From contig JAEYPN010000024.1 in NCBI GenBank assembly GCA_023410715.1, positions 3,897-67,896 on the forward strand: a DNA stretch of 64,000 bases. Direction: 5' to 3'. Position numbers and translations under genes: made by a program. Source of the stretch: Bacillota bacterium (lineage in GTDB: Bacteria > Bacillota_I > Bacilli_A > Izemoplasmatales > UBA1188). Each line of letters starts with the position of its first letter. Within the stretch, counting starts at the first letter, position 1. The notes beneath the pieces were generated by a model. That model had not been told where the DNA came from and did no database searches. It saw only the letters and a program-made list of their open reading frames with translations. This document shows positions 16,224 to 26,400 of the stretch, piece by piece.

Positions 16224-17352
16224 AGTCACCAAAACAAATACCAATAGCTTTAGCAGATTTAACCATATCATCATTAACTGAGACATTCTTTGCGCCGCCC
16301 TTGCTAGTTTCTCCAGATTCACCATTACCTACTACTGCAGTAATTGGAACTGAAGACATCTTTGTATTATTTAATGTAACCATACGACCAAATTCGCCGT
16401 TATTAACCATATCGCATGCAAATGCACCATATTTAGTTCCTAACACGCGGTCGGTACAGTTAGTATTTCCACCTCTTTGAATATATGCTAAGTTGGTAGA
16501 ACGAACTTCTTGACCTGTTGAAAGTCTTTTTTCTATTTCCATTGCTAGAACTTCACCAACGCCACCTAAACGAACTGAGTCTGGTGAATTTTCAACAATC
16601 TTCTTAATAATAACATCTCCACCAACTGGTTTAGCACCTTCAGAAATGCAAATGATTGTATTTTTTAAACCATTATTATATCTATCAGTTATAAATTTTA
16701 CAACTTTATTGATATCATATGGAATTTCAGGTAATAAGATAACATCGGCTGCACCAGCAATTCCACCTTCTAAGGCTAACCAACCTGCATGGCGACCCAT
16801 AACCTCTAAAATCATAACACGATCATGACTGAATGCTGTTGTATGTAAGCAGTCTAGTCCATGTTGAATTGTATCAATTGCAGTTGAATAACCGAATGTA
16901 ACATCAGTTTGTGGAACGTCATTATCAATTGTTTTTGGAACGCCAACAACGTTTACGCCCTTTCTTGCAAAGTCACGAGCTGAAGTTAAAGTTCCATCTC
17001 CACCAACAATAACTAATGCATCAACATTGTGTTTTTTTAAATTTTCAATAGCTACGTCAGATACATCACTATATACTGCTTCACCTTTTTCATTTATTTG
17101 ACGATAATTGAATAAATTATCGCGATTTGAGTTCTTTAGAATTGTCCCACCAAGTCCTAAAATACCATCAACTTTATCTAAATTTAGTTCAATATAATTG
17201 TCTTTATATAATCCATAATATCCACCAATGAATCCAATTACTTCCCAATTATATTTTATGATTGCTGTTTTAGTTACGGCGCGAATTACGGCATTTAAGC
17301 CTGAACAATCGCCTCCGCCTGTCAAAATTGCAATTTTTTTAATATCTGCCAT
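16222..17352 (-). CDS. pfkA: 6-phosphofructokinase
   Basis: A 376-residue glycolytic enzyme phosphorylating fructose 6-phosphate. It opens with ILTGGGDCSGLNAVIRA. The phosphoryl-donor motif is GGDGT, with the Gly typical of ATP users, while the catalytic loop reads PKTIDND, with the Lys seen in pyrophosphate-type and mixed-clade enzymes. It belongs to the group with Gly at 104 and Lys at 124 (E. coli numbering), usually ATP-dependent; donor use is an inference. It is longer than the 320-residue Bacillus enzyme. The ATG at 17350-17352 has GGAGG upstream; an earlier in-frame ATG lacks an SD. It follows rlmN by 54 bases. Confidence 0.93.
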   Translation of the reverse strand: MADIKKIAILTGGGDCSGLNAVIRAVTKTAIIKYNWEVIGFIGGYYGLYKDNYIELNLDKVDGILGLGGTILKNSNRDNLFNYRQINEKGEAVYSDVSDVAIENLKKHNVDALVIVGGDGTLTSARDFARKGVNVVGVPKTIDNDVPQTDVTFGYSTAIDTIQHGLDCLHTTAFSHDRVMILEVMGRHAGWLALEGGIAGAADVILLPEIPYDINKVVKFITDRYNNGLKNTIICISEGAKPVGGDVIIKKIVENSPDSVRLGGVGEVLAMEIEKRLSTGQEVRSTNLAYIQRGGNTNCTDRVLGTKYGAFACDMVNNGEFGRMVTLNNTKMSSVPITAVVGNGESGETSKGGAKNVSVNDDMVKSAKAIGICFGD

Positions 17353-17405
17353 ATATATTTCCTCCATGGATTTTTACCTTAACTAGAATACCATTTTTAT
17401 AAAGT

Positions 17406-18428
17406 TTAGTCAACATTTTTTAAACGAAGTTGACCACATGCTGCGTCTATATCCCTACCATGTTCTTTCCTTAATGTGACATTTATCCCGTTCTTTTTTA
17501 AAATATCATAAAATTCGCTGCTTTTAGTCTTGGATATGGATTTAAATCCAAATTCCTTTACTTCATTATAAGGAATCAAATTGACATAAGCATTAATTCC
17601 TTTAATTAATTTAGCAAGCTCAAGCGCATGTTCTTTTTTACTATTTACTTCATCAATTAAAATATACTCAAAAGTTACTCTTCTGCCTGTTTCCTTAAAA
17701 TAATCTTTGACTGCTTTCATTAAATCATTAATCGGATATTTTTTATTAATAGGCATCAGTTTATTTCTAATTTCATCATTTGGGGCATGAAGCGATATAG
17801 CTAAGTTTGTTTGTAATCCTTCCTTGCTATAATCATAAATTCTTGGAATTAATCCTGATGTTGAAACAGTAATGTGCCTTGAACCAATTTCTAAACTCAT
17901 ACCATGATTAATAATTTTAATAAATGTCATTAAATTATCATAATTATCAAAAGGTTCACCAGTTCCCATTACCACAACATGCGTGATTTTTAAGCTTAAA
18001 TCATTTTCAACTGTTAAGATCTGTTCAACCATTTCTGATGGTTCAAGTGAACGGACCTTTTTCTTAAGTCCTGATGCACAGAATGCACATCCCATGTTAC
18101 ATCCAACTTGGGTAGTTACACATAAAGATTTACCATACTCTTGATTCATTAATACCGTTTCAATAGAGTACCCATCCTTTAATCTAAGTAAATACTTCGT
18201 AGTGCCATCATGAGAAACCTGTTTAGTAATAATACTTAAGCAATCTAACGTAAAGTTTTCGTTTAAAAACTTTCTTAAATCTTTACTGATATTACTAATT
18301 TCTTCAAAATCCTTAGCCCTTTTTTTATAAATACCTTCAAATATTTGTGTTGCATTATATCGTTTAAAGCCATTTTCGAGTAAAATTTCTTCTAAGCTTT
18401 TTAACTCTAAATCAAAAATACTTTTCAT
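17406..18428 (-). CDS. rlmN: 23S rRNA (A2503-C2)/tRNA (A37-C2) methyltransferase RlmN
   Basis: A 340-residue radical SAM enzyme methylating A2503 of 23S rRNA and A37 of some tRNAs. The iron-sulfur motif is CNMGCAFC (C-x3-C-x2-C), and the C-terminal catalytic Cys is in DAACGQLR; the MGTGEPFDNYDN motif is characteristic. Length is normal. Its first base overlaps the last base of pheT, so it rides in the T-box-controlled phenylalanyl-tRNA synthetase operon. Confidence 0.96.
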   Translation of the reverse strand: MKSIFDLELKSLEEILLENGFKRYNATQIFEGIYKKRAKDFEEISNISKDLRKFLNENFTLDCLSIITKQVSHDGTTKYLLRLKDGYSIETVLMNQEYGKSLCVTTQVGCNMGCAFCASGLKKKVRSLEPSEMVEQILTVENDLSLKITHVVVMGTGEPFDNYDNLMTFIKIINHGMSLEIGSRHITVSTSGLIPRIYDYSKEGLQTNLAISLHAPNDEIRNKLMPINKKYPINDLMKAVKDYFKETGRRVTFEYILIDEVNSKKEHALELAKLIKGINAYVNLIPYNEVKEFGFKSISKTKSSEFYDILKKNGINVTLRKEHGRDIDAACGQLRLKNVD

Positions 18429-20791
18429 TATTGTCTTAACGTTACATCTAACTCGTCTTTTAAATGTTTTAAAATCTTATTAATCATTTGATCGACTTCT
18501 GCGCTTTCCAAAGTTTTATTAAAATCTTGGAAGGTTAAACTATAAGCAATTGAATAAGTTTCGCTTGTTTTACTCTTTTGGTAAACGTCAAAAACATTTA
18601 AATCAACTAGTGTTTTTTTAGAAGCTTTCTTTATAACATCAGTAATCATCTGACTAGTAATAGTTTTTCCAGCAACTAAAGCTAAGTCACGAACGATATA
18701 AGGATATTTAGGTATTTCATTCATTAGAGAAAGTTTTTGTTGAGCACGGTACAAGCTATTTATAGCAAATTCAAACACAAACACGTTTTTAACTTCTTTT
18801 TCATTTTCATAAACTGGATGAAGTTTTCCAATAAATCCTAGGTATATATTATTTGCGTATATTTCTGCTTGTACACCTGGATGTAGGTTTGTAAACAACT
18901 TGTTTGGTACTTTATATTCAACATTATTTATTGACAGTTTGCCTAATAATTCATTAATTAAGCCTTTAACGTAGAAGAAATCTATTGCTTCTTTCTTTCC
19001 TTGCCATAAAGTACTTGAAGCAAAGCCTGACAGTGCGCAAGCAACCATTTCTTTTTCTTCGCCCTTAAAATATACATTACCAATTTCAAATATTTGAATA
19101 TCATCTAATTTTCTTAACTGATTGTATTTAACAACGCTAATTAAAGAAGGAATTAAAGAATGACGTAGTGCTTTTCTTTCTTCAATTATCGGATTGGCTA
19201 CTCTAATAACTTCCTTTTCTTCTTGATCAAATTCTAATGCCTCTTTATTTGATACTAAGGAATATGTCATAACTTCATTTAAATTATGACTTAAGTTGTT
19301 TCTTAACTGACGCAAAAATAATTGTTCGCTTGTCAAGTAACCATTATTTATCGTTCTTGGAAAATCAAGAGGTATTCTTTCATAACCATTTATTCTTACA
19401 ATTTCTTCAATGATATCTTGATAAGTATTTATATCACTTCTTCTTGTTGGTGCATAAACCTTAAAATTCTCGTCATTTGTTTCATACTTAAATGACAAAC
19501 GATTTAAAACATCTTCGATATCTTCTTTAGTATACTCATTTCCTGTAACATTTTTAATTTTTGTTAAAGAAAGTTCAATTTCTTTATCACATAAATCAAC
19601 ACTATTTACATAAGATAAGCCTTTAAGAACCTTGGCATCAGCTAGTTCAACCATCATAGTAATAGCTAGATCTAATGCATAGTTAGTTCTATTTGGATCA
19701 ACACCTCTTTCAAAACGCATTGATGATTCACTACGTAAATCAAGACGTTTAGATGTTTTTCTAATTTGAATATTATCAAATATTGCTGATTCAATCATGA
19801 CATGATTTGTAGTATCAGTAATCTCTGAATCTAGTCCACCCATAATACCACCTAAACAAGTTGGATTAACACCATCTGTAATTAAGATATCTCCATTAAC
19901 AAGTGTTCTTTCAACATTATCAAGGGTTATAAACTTTTCACCATCAATAGCTTCTCTTACTACTACCTCATGTTTCATAAACTTATCAGCATCGAAGGCA
20001 TGAAGTGGTTGTCCTGTATACATTAATACATAGTTAGTAATGTCAACAATATTATTAATTGGTCTAATACCTGCGGCAATAAGAATTCCCTTTAACCATT
20101 CAGGTGATTCATTAATCTTTACTCCTGTTAACATTCTAGCATAATATGCTTTACAAAGTTTAGTATCTAATGTAATTTTTATATCATTTACTTCTTTTAG
20201 TTCTTCATAATGTGGTTTAGTAAAATGGATGTTAGTATTTAGTAAAGCTTTTGTATCATATGCAACCCCCATCATTGAAAGTAATTCACCCCTATTTGGG
20301 GTTAAATCAAGTTCAATAATATCTGTGTCAAGATTTAAGCAGGCTAGAGGGTCACTGCCAACTATTGAATCATCTGGTAAGACATGAATTCCATCCTCGT
20401 TATGATATTTTTTTTCAATTCCAAGTTCATCAAGTGAACAAACCATACCGCATGATTCAACGCCTCTAATTTTTGATTTTTTAATCTTAAAATTACCAGG
20501 AAGAACAGCACCTTCTAAAGCAACAATAACTTTTTGGCCTGCTTCAATATTTGGTGCGCCACATACGATATTTAACACTTCATTACCAACGTTAATTTTG
20601 GTAACATGAAGATGATCTGAATCAGGATGAGGATAACATTCTTCAACATATCCAACCTTTAAATTTGTCGCACTTACAAGTGGATAAACACTCTCAACTT
20701 CCTGACTCATTAATGAAAATTTATTTGCTAATTCTTTACTTGTTACATTAACATCAACAAGTTCTTTTAACCATTTAACCGGTACTCTCAT
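18428..20791 (-). CDS. pheT: Phenylalanyl-tRNA synthetase beta subunit
   Basis: A 787-residue beta chain of the alpha2-beta2 synthetase. Domains in order are the EMAP/OB tRNA-binding domain (about 40-155, with HPDSDHLHV), the B3/B4 editing domain (about 200-375, with NNIVDITNYVL and GIMGGLDSE), B5, the catalytic-like fold, and the C-terminal anticodon-binding FDX-ACB domain (about 695-787, with PKYPYIVRDLALV). It follows pheS by 12 bases and is coupled to rlmN. Confidence 0.97.
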   Translation of the reverse strand: MRVPVKWLKELVDVNVTSKELANKFSLMSQEVESVYPLVSATNLKVGYVEECYPHPDSDHLHVTKINVGNEVLNIVCGAPNIEAGQKVIVALEGAVLPGNFKIKKSKIRGVESCGMVCSLDELGIEKKYHNEDGIHVLPDDSIVGSDPLACLNLDTDIIELDLTPNRGELLSMMGVAYDTKALLNTNIHFTKPHYEELKEVNDIKITLDTKLCKAYYARMLTGVKINESPEWLKGILIAAGIRPINNIVDITNYVLMYTGQPLHAFDADKFMKHEVVVREAIDGEKFITLDNVERTLVNGDILITDGVNPTCLGGIMGGLDSEITDTTNHVMIESAIFDNIQIRKTSKRLDLRSESSMRFERGVDPNRTNYALDLAITMMVELADAKVLKGLSYVNSVDLCDKEIELSLTKIKNVTGNEYTKEDIEDVLNRLSFKYETNDENFKVYAPTRRSDINTYQDIIEEIVRINGYERIPLDFPRTINNGYLTSEQLFLRQLRNNLSHNLNEVMTYSLVSNKEALEFDQEEKEVIRVANPIIEERKALRHSLIPSLISVVKYNQLRKLDDIQIFEIGNVYFKGEEKEMVACALSGFASSTLWQGKKEAIDFFYVKGLINELLGKLSINNVEYKVPNKLFTNLHPGVQAEIYANNIYLGFIGKLHPVYENEKEVKNVFVFEFAINSLYRAQQKLSLMNEIPKYPYIVRDLALVAGKTITSQMITDVIKKASKKTLVDLNVFDVYQKSKTSETYSIAYSLTFQDFNKTLESAEVDQMINKILKHLKDELDVTLRQ

Positions 20792-20803
20792 TTTAATACC
20801 TCC

Positions 20804-21838
20804 CTATTTAAATTGCTTATTGAAGCGTAAATCATTGATGTAGAAATTTCTAATATCATCAATTCCATAACGCAACATCGCAACTCTTTCAATTCCTAAA
20901 CCAAATGCAAATCCTTGCCATTTTTTAGGATCATAACCAGACATTGTTAAAACATTGTCATTAACCATACCCGCACCTAGAATTTCAATCCAACCGGTAT
21001 TTTTACAAAGTGAACAACCTTTTCCCCCACATTTAAAGCATGAAACATCAACTTCGACTGATGGTTCAGTGAATGGGAAATATGATGGTCTTAAACGAAT
21101 TTCTCTTTCTTCGCCAAACATCCTTTTAGAAATTTCAAGAAGTGTTCCTTTAAGAGAAGCTAAAGTTACATCCTTATCGACGACTAATCCTTCAAGCTGT
21201 GTAAATTGATGTGAATGTGTTGCATCATCATCATCTCTTCTATAAACCTTACCAGGACAAATAATCTTAATAGGTTTTTCACCGCCATACTTAAGCATTG
21301 TACGAGCTTGAACTGCTGATGTTTGTGTCCTAAGCAACTCTTCATTTGTAATATATAAAGTATCTTGCATATCACGTGCTGGATGATTCTTTGGCAAATT
21401 TAATCTTTCAAAATTAAACTCATCTGACTCAACTTCAGGGCCAGACATTACAGAATATCCCATACCAACAAACATATCTTCTAATTCTTCAATAGTTTGA
21501 GTAAGTAAATTCTTGTTTCCTAAGTTTACTGCCTTGCCAGGAAGTGACACATCAACCTTTTCACTTGCTAATTTTTCTTGAATTTCTAATTCTTCAATAT
21601 TCTTTTTCTTTTCATTGGCTAGATCTTCAATGTATTTTTTAGCGTCGTTAATAAGCTTGCCAACATTTGGTCTTTCTTCTGGACTTAAGTCTTTCATGCC
21701 AATCATAATTTCTTGGAAGGCACTCTTTTTTCCTAAATATTGCGCTTTTAATTCTAATAAGTCTTGCATTTTAATTTTTGAATCACTAATTTTTTCTTCA
21801 AATTCTTTTTTTATTTGTTCTAGCTTTTCGGTAATCAT
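20804..21838 (-). CDS. pheS: Phenylalanyl-tRNA synthetase alpha subunit
   Basis: A 344-residue catalytic chain. The N-terminal coiled coil (about 1-90) binds tRNA. Class II motifs follow: HPARDMQDT and RTQTSAVQAR (motif 2 region), HQFTQLEG, RPSYFPFTEPSVEVDV, and GFAFGLGIERVAMLRYGI (motif 3). A four-Cys segment CFKCGGKGCSLC is present, as in other bacterial PheS. It is the first gene of the pheS-pheT-rlmN operon and is preceded by a T-box leader. Confidence 0.97.
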   Translation of the reverse strand: MITEKLEQIKKEFEEKISDSKIKMQDLLELKAQYLGKKSAFQEIMIGMKDLSPEERPNVGKLINDAKKYIEDLANEKKKNIEELEIQEKLASEKVDVSLPGKAVNLGNKNLLTQTIEELEDMFVGMGYSVMSGPEVESDEFNFERLNLPKNHPARDMQDTLYITNEELLRTQTSAVQARTMLKYGGEKPIKIICPGKVYRRDDDDATHSHQFTQLEGLVVDKDVTLASLKGTLLEISKRMFGEEREIRLRPSYFPFTEPSVEVDVSCFKCGGKGCSLCKNTGWIEILGAGMVNDNVLTMSGYDPKKWQGFAFGLGIERVAMLRYGIDDIRNFYINDLRFNKQFK

Positions 21839-21936
21839 CTTTATAACCGTATTAAATCAGCTTTAATGATTAAATACTTTTTCCTTTCTTTATCATTATT
21901 TATTTCTAAATTATCTTGTAAATTAACCTCTTAATA

Positions 21937-22155
21937 AAAAAATCGTCCTTAAAAAATATAAGGACGAAATAAATTTCCGCGGTACCACCTTTGTTCAATA
22001 CAGCACTCATAAGGGATAACGGTTTGCGCCGGAGATGATTAGTCTCACTCCAAGAACGAATTCATAAGAATATTATTAATACCTTCCACCAATTTGGTAT
22101 TTTCTCTAAAATAATATTTTCTTACTACTACTTTCTTATCTTCGTGTTAATTTCA
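21937..22155 (-). promoter_or_regulatory. T-box riboswitch for pheS-pheT-rlmN
   Basis: The minus strand carries the T-box sequence AGGTGGTACCGCGG (near 21977-21991) and a terminator CGTCCTT/AAGGACG followed by Ts (21937-21967). The stem I apical GGTGGAA is near 22084-22090. By alignment with the tyrS and thrS leaders here (specifier, then about nine bases ending TTGGAG), the specifier is TTC (plus 22058-22060), a Phe codon. Binding of uncharged tRNA-Phe should favour the antiterminator. Confidence 0.93.
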
Positions 22156-22160
22156 TGAAT

Positions 22161-22189
22161 ATTATAAACTACAAAAGCGATTTATGCAA
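22161..22189 (-). promoter_or_regulatory. Promoter of the pheS operon
   Basis: Minus-strand -35 TTGCAT (22184-22189), 17-base spacer, -10 TATAAT (22161-22166), placed just ahead of the T-box leader. Confidence 0.75.
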
Positions 22190-22196
22190 GAGTTAT

Positions 22197-22577
22197 TTAG
22201 AACCCGCATTGATTTTCATAAACATCATAAACACGGTTTTCTTCGCTTGTTGTATAGCATGGATAGTATACATGACGACGAGTTAAATGGTTGATTATAT
22301 GAGTATGGAGGTTACATACGTGAGGAACTTCACATTCAAAGCATCTATTAATTACTCGTGAGTCACAAGCAGGTTCGCCTGGATGGCATTGGCACTTACA
22401 TGTATGACGTTGTTGTTGCATAAAATTTTCATCAATATTAGGCATATTTCCTTGGAAATTTTGCCAAAAACCTTCGCCTATATTAGGATTAACTCCTTGG
22501 AAAGGCTGATTTAAATTTTCGCCCATGTTTTGGTTGTAACCTGGAAATGGTTGTTGGTTTTGATAGTTAAATTGCAT
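22197..22577 (-). CDS. CotD-like spore coat protein with repetitive N-terminus
   Basis: A 126-residue protein rich in Asn, Gln, His and Cys. The N-terminal 60 residues contain about three degenerate 15-17-residue repeats of the form N-x-N-[MI]-[GD]-E-x-[FL]-x-Q-x-FQG. The C-terminal half, with EVPHVCNLHTHIINHL, HVYYPCYTTSEENRVYDVYE and many Cys/His, follows the spacing of the CotD coat family (VPHxHPxH...HxYFPHTxSxVxEV). Cys- and His-rich coat proteins are typically cross-linked in the inner coat. The ATG at 22575-22577 has AAAGGTGG upstream. The CotD assignment rests on pattern memory; a coat or exosporium protein of another family is possible. Confidence 0.7.
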   Translation of the reverse strand: MQFNYQNQQPFPGYNQNMGENLNQPFQGVNPNIGEGFWQNFQGNMPNIDENFMQQQRHTCKCQCHPGEPACDSRVINRCFECEVPHVCNLHTHIINHLTRRHVYYPCYTTSEENRVYDVYENQCGF

Positions 22578-22640
22578 TATCTTCACCACCTTTCATAATA
22601 TTATATTGAAATATTAATAAGTGGCTTGTGCAAAAGCATA

Positions 22641-22664
22641 AAAAAAATGAAACAAATGTTTCAT
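22641..22664 (-). terminator. Terminator after the Bax-inhibitor-like gene
   Basis: Minus-strand ATGAAAC-ATTT-GTTTCAT followed by seven Ts. The stem is just past the gene's stop. Confidence 0.75.
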
Positions 22665-23398
22665 CTTTTTCTATTATATAAAATTGCGACTAATCTTAAT
22701 ATTTCCACATATAGCCAAACAACAGTTACCATTAAAGATAAAGCTAAAGTCCATTCGTATTCTTTCGATACATTCTGCTCGACACAATTACCAATATTGG
22801 CAAAATCAATCGTTAAATATAGTGATGCAACAACTGCAGATAAAATGCAAACACCAATATATAATCCTAAGCTATTTGCAAGAAAATTAATTCCAAATAA
22901 ACTTAAAATAAAAAGTACTAATGACCCAACAACCATCGTAATTAGTGTGGTATAAAGAAATGATCTAAAGCCCGCTGTAACTCTAATAATCTTTGTTGAA
23001 TAAAGTAAAGCCATTGTCATGACAACTGCTAAGGTCATAAATAGTGCAACTGGAACGATGAAATCACCAAATGCTAATACATAAATAGCCGATACTAGAC
23101 CTAAGGTAACTCCTTCAGCTAAAGCATAAATTATCGAGCAAATTAGTGATGCTCTAACATTTATTGTCCCGACGATTACGGCAATAAATGCAGCTATGAC
23201 TGAAATAATTACTAGTGGAGTTGAAACAACACTATAATTAATAAAGTTTATGGCTATTAGTGTTCCACTAAAAAGTGCTAAACATACAAGTAAGAATGTT
23301 TTGGTTGCGACTCCTTGATATGTAACACTCTCAGCCATATCAAATGATTCTGATCGCATTACGTTGCGATAGACTGGGTTTGATGAACGAAATCTCAT
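22661..23398 (-). CDS. Bax inhibitor-1/YccA family membrane protein
   Basis: A 245-residue integral membrane protein with about seven hydrophobic segments, beginning after a polar N-terminus that contains RSSNPVYRNV. That N-terminal motif and the overall plan match the bacterial BaxI_1 branch of the Bax inhibitor-1 superfamily. Relatives include the calcium-leak protein YetJ and the FtsH-associated YccA. Physiological role in Firmicutes is poorly known. It stands between polC and the cotD-like gene, with its own terminator; an AGGAGG-type SD precedes the start. Confidence 0.85.
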   Translation of the reverse strand: MRFRSSNPVYRNVMRSESFDMAESVTYQGVATKTFLLVCLALFSGTLIAINFINYSVVSTPLVIISVIAAFIAVIVGTINVRASLICSIIYALAEGVTLGLVSAIYVLAFGDFIVPVALFMTLAVVMTMALLYSTKIIRVTAGFRSFLYTTLITMVVGSLVLFILSLFGINFLANSLGLYIGVCILSAVVASLYLTIDFANIGNCVEQNVSKEYEWTLALSLMVTVVWLYVEILRLVAILYNRKR

Positions 23399-23473
23399 TT
23401 TATAACCTCCTTGTTATTATTATTATATCACAAATTCTTAAAATAAATGGTGAATAATGAATGAATTTTCATT

Positions 23474-26400
23474 TTAAAACTCTAAATCAAATCTAATTTG
23501 ACTATCCTCCGGTAAATCTTTAAACGCACCAAGAGAATCAAGTTTTTCAAAAATTTTCGTTGATACTTTTGCTCTTTGTTTGAAGTCCTCTTTAGTTAAG
23601 AAAGGACGTTCATTTCTAGCATTAACGATAGAGAAAGCTCCAGAATCTCCTAGTGAATCTAAAACAATAAATGGTAGAATTAAAGATTTTTTATCTTCTG
23701 AAACCATGAAATCTTTAGCTTCTGATTTTTCAATATCTATTGGTTTAAACGAGAAACCACGTAAATGCATTTCTAAAGCTATTTGTAAAACTGTAACTAA
23801 ATCTGATTCTTTTTCAGTTGCGAGCTTTCCTTTTTCCTGTATTTCTTCAATCTTTCTTATTATGCCATCTTTACCACCCATAAATGCATCAACATCAAAA
23901 CTAACTGCTCTTTTTGATAAGTATGCAGAATAGAAGTAAATAGGTCTGTATAATTTAAACCAAGCAATACGCATGGCCATAATAACATATGCGGTCGCAT
24001 GAGCTTTAGGGAACATGTACTGAATTTTACTACAAGACCAAATGTACCATTTAGGAATCTTATATTCATTCATAATTTCTGCATATTTTTCCCATTTTGC
24101 TTTATCTTTTAAGGCTTTACCTTTTCTAACAAACTCCATAATTTCAAAGGCAATATTATTTGGCATACCATAAGAAATTAAGTCAACCATAATATCATCA
24201 CGACAACCAATAATATCCTTAAAATCAATTTTAGGTAATTCTTTATTTTTTCCTGATACTAAGTCTTGTGCGTTACTAAACCATACATCAGTACCATGGC
24301 TTAATCCAGATATCTTTACAAGTTCCGCAAATGTTTGTGGCTTTGTTTCAGTAAGCATACCTCTAACAAAGTCTGTACCAAACTCAGGAACCCCAAAGCT
24401 TACAACTTCACTATTAATTTCTTCTTTTTTAATACCTATTATATCGGTTGAAGATAACAACTGATATACATTTTTATCATTAACAGGAATATCTTTGGCT
24501 TTTGTAAAAGGAAAATCTAGTGGATCTTTTTCGACAAAGGTCATTAGATATTTAATTACGGTTGGATCATCATGACCTAACACATCAAGTTTAAATAAGT
24601 TATTCTCAAATGAATGATAATCAAAATGGGTTGTCCGCCATGAAGTATCCTTTGAATCTCCTGGATATTGGACTGGTGTAACCTCATATATTTGATGGTT
24701 GTTTGGCACAACGACAATTCCACCTGGATGCTGTCCTGAAGTTCTTTTTGATCCTTCTATTTGCATAGCTAAACGCTCTTTTTCAGCTCGTCTTAGAGTA
24801 ATTGGTTCAAGTCCTTCTTTAATTAGTTTTTCATTCTTTAAATTAACATAATCTGTTACCATCGCAAAGGCAGTTTTAGCAGCACATGTACCAATGGTTC
24901 CAGCTCTAAAAGCATAATTATTACCGAATAATTCCCTAATATAGTTATGAACAACTCCTTGATACTCACCAGAGAAGTTTAAGTCGATATCAGGAACCTT
25001 ATCGCCCTTGAAGCCTAAGAAGGTTTCAAATGGAATATCATGTCCATCGCGTCTTAGAAGTTCACCACAAACTGGACAATACTCATCAGGTAAGTCAAAG
25101 CCTGATTCAACTGTATCTAAGATTGTTTGAAGTTTTATTTCATCGCTTTTAACTCCATAACGTCTTTTTTCTTCTTCTGTCATCTTAAAGGAAGAAAAAC
25201 GACATTTTGGACAAACATAGTGAGGTGGAAGTGGGTTTACTTCTGTAATATCAAGGAAGGTCGCAACGATACTTGAACCTACTGAACCACGTGACCCAAC
25301 TAGATATCCATCATCATTAGATTTTTTAACTAATAAGTGAGAAATAAAATAAATAGTTGAATATTTATATAATTTAATGGCGTTCATTTCTTTATCTAAG
25401 CGATCTTTAACAATCCCCGGTAATAAATCACCATAAAGCTTTTCCGCCCGTTCTTTAACCATCGCTTCAACCTTACGTTCAATACTTGGAATACCTCGTG
25501 ATGATAAAAAGTCATCAGTTGGAGCATACATACTAGGTTTGAATGCTTTAACATATTCGATGTTATCAGCTAAGATATTTGTGTTAGTTACAACAATTTC
25601 ATATGCTAAATTATCACCTAAAAAGTCAAATTGAGCAAGCATTTCTTCAGTGGTCATGAAATACTCACTTGGCACGACGCTTCCTGATAAATAATGTTTA
25701 CCACCACCAACGATAGGAGACTGAACTAATACTTCTCTATAAATTGTGTCTTCTTTTTTCAGTTGATGCACATCACCCGTTGCAACAACTAAAATACCAT
25801 ATTCTTTGGCAAGACGAATAATTTTTTTATAGGTTGTTTGAAGTTGATATTTATAGTTTGACATTGATTCTTTGTAATATTCAAATGATGATAACGGCTG
25901 TAGTTCAATATAATCATAAAATGTAATAATTTTTCTTAAATCCTCTTCACTCTTATTTAAGGCAATCTCAAAAAAGTATGAATTACGACATCCCGTACCA
26001 ACCAAAATTCCTTCATGATTTTTAAGCAATTGTGATTTTAGTAACTTTGGTTCCTTATAAAAATAAGTTGTTGAGGCATCTGATAAAAGTTTAAATAAAT
26101 TATATAATCCTTTATCTGTCTTAACTAACAAATTAATATGATTTGGATATGGATATTTAAATGATTTCTTCTTGTCAATCATTAAATTAATATGATTGTG
26201 TTTTTTTATTCCAAGCTCTTTTAGTTTGGCTATTTCATGTAAAAATATTTCTGATGTAGCTTTGGCATCATAAACAGCTCTATGATGTTGTGAAAGCTCA
26301 ACTTTTAACATTTTAGATAAAGTTGCTAGTCCATAACGATCACGGTCTGGATATAAAACCTTAGCTAAAACTAAAGTGTCAATAGTTGGATTATTTCCAT

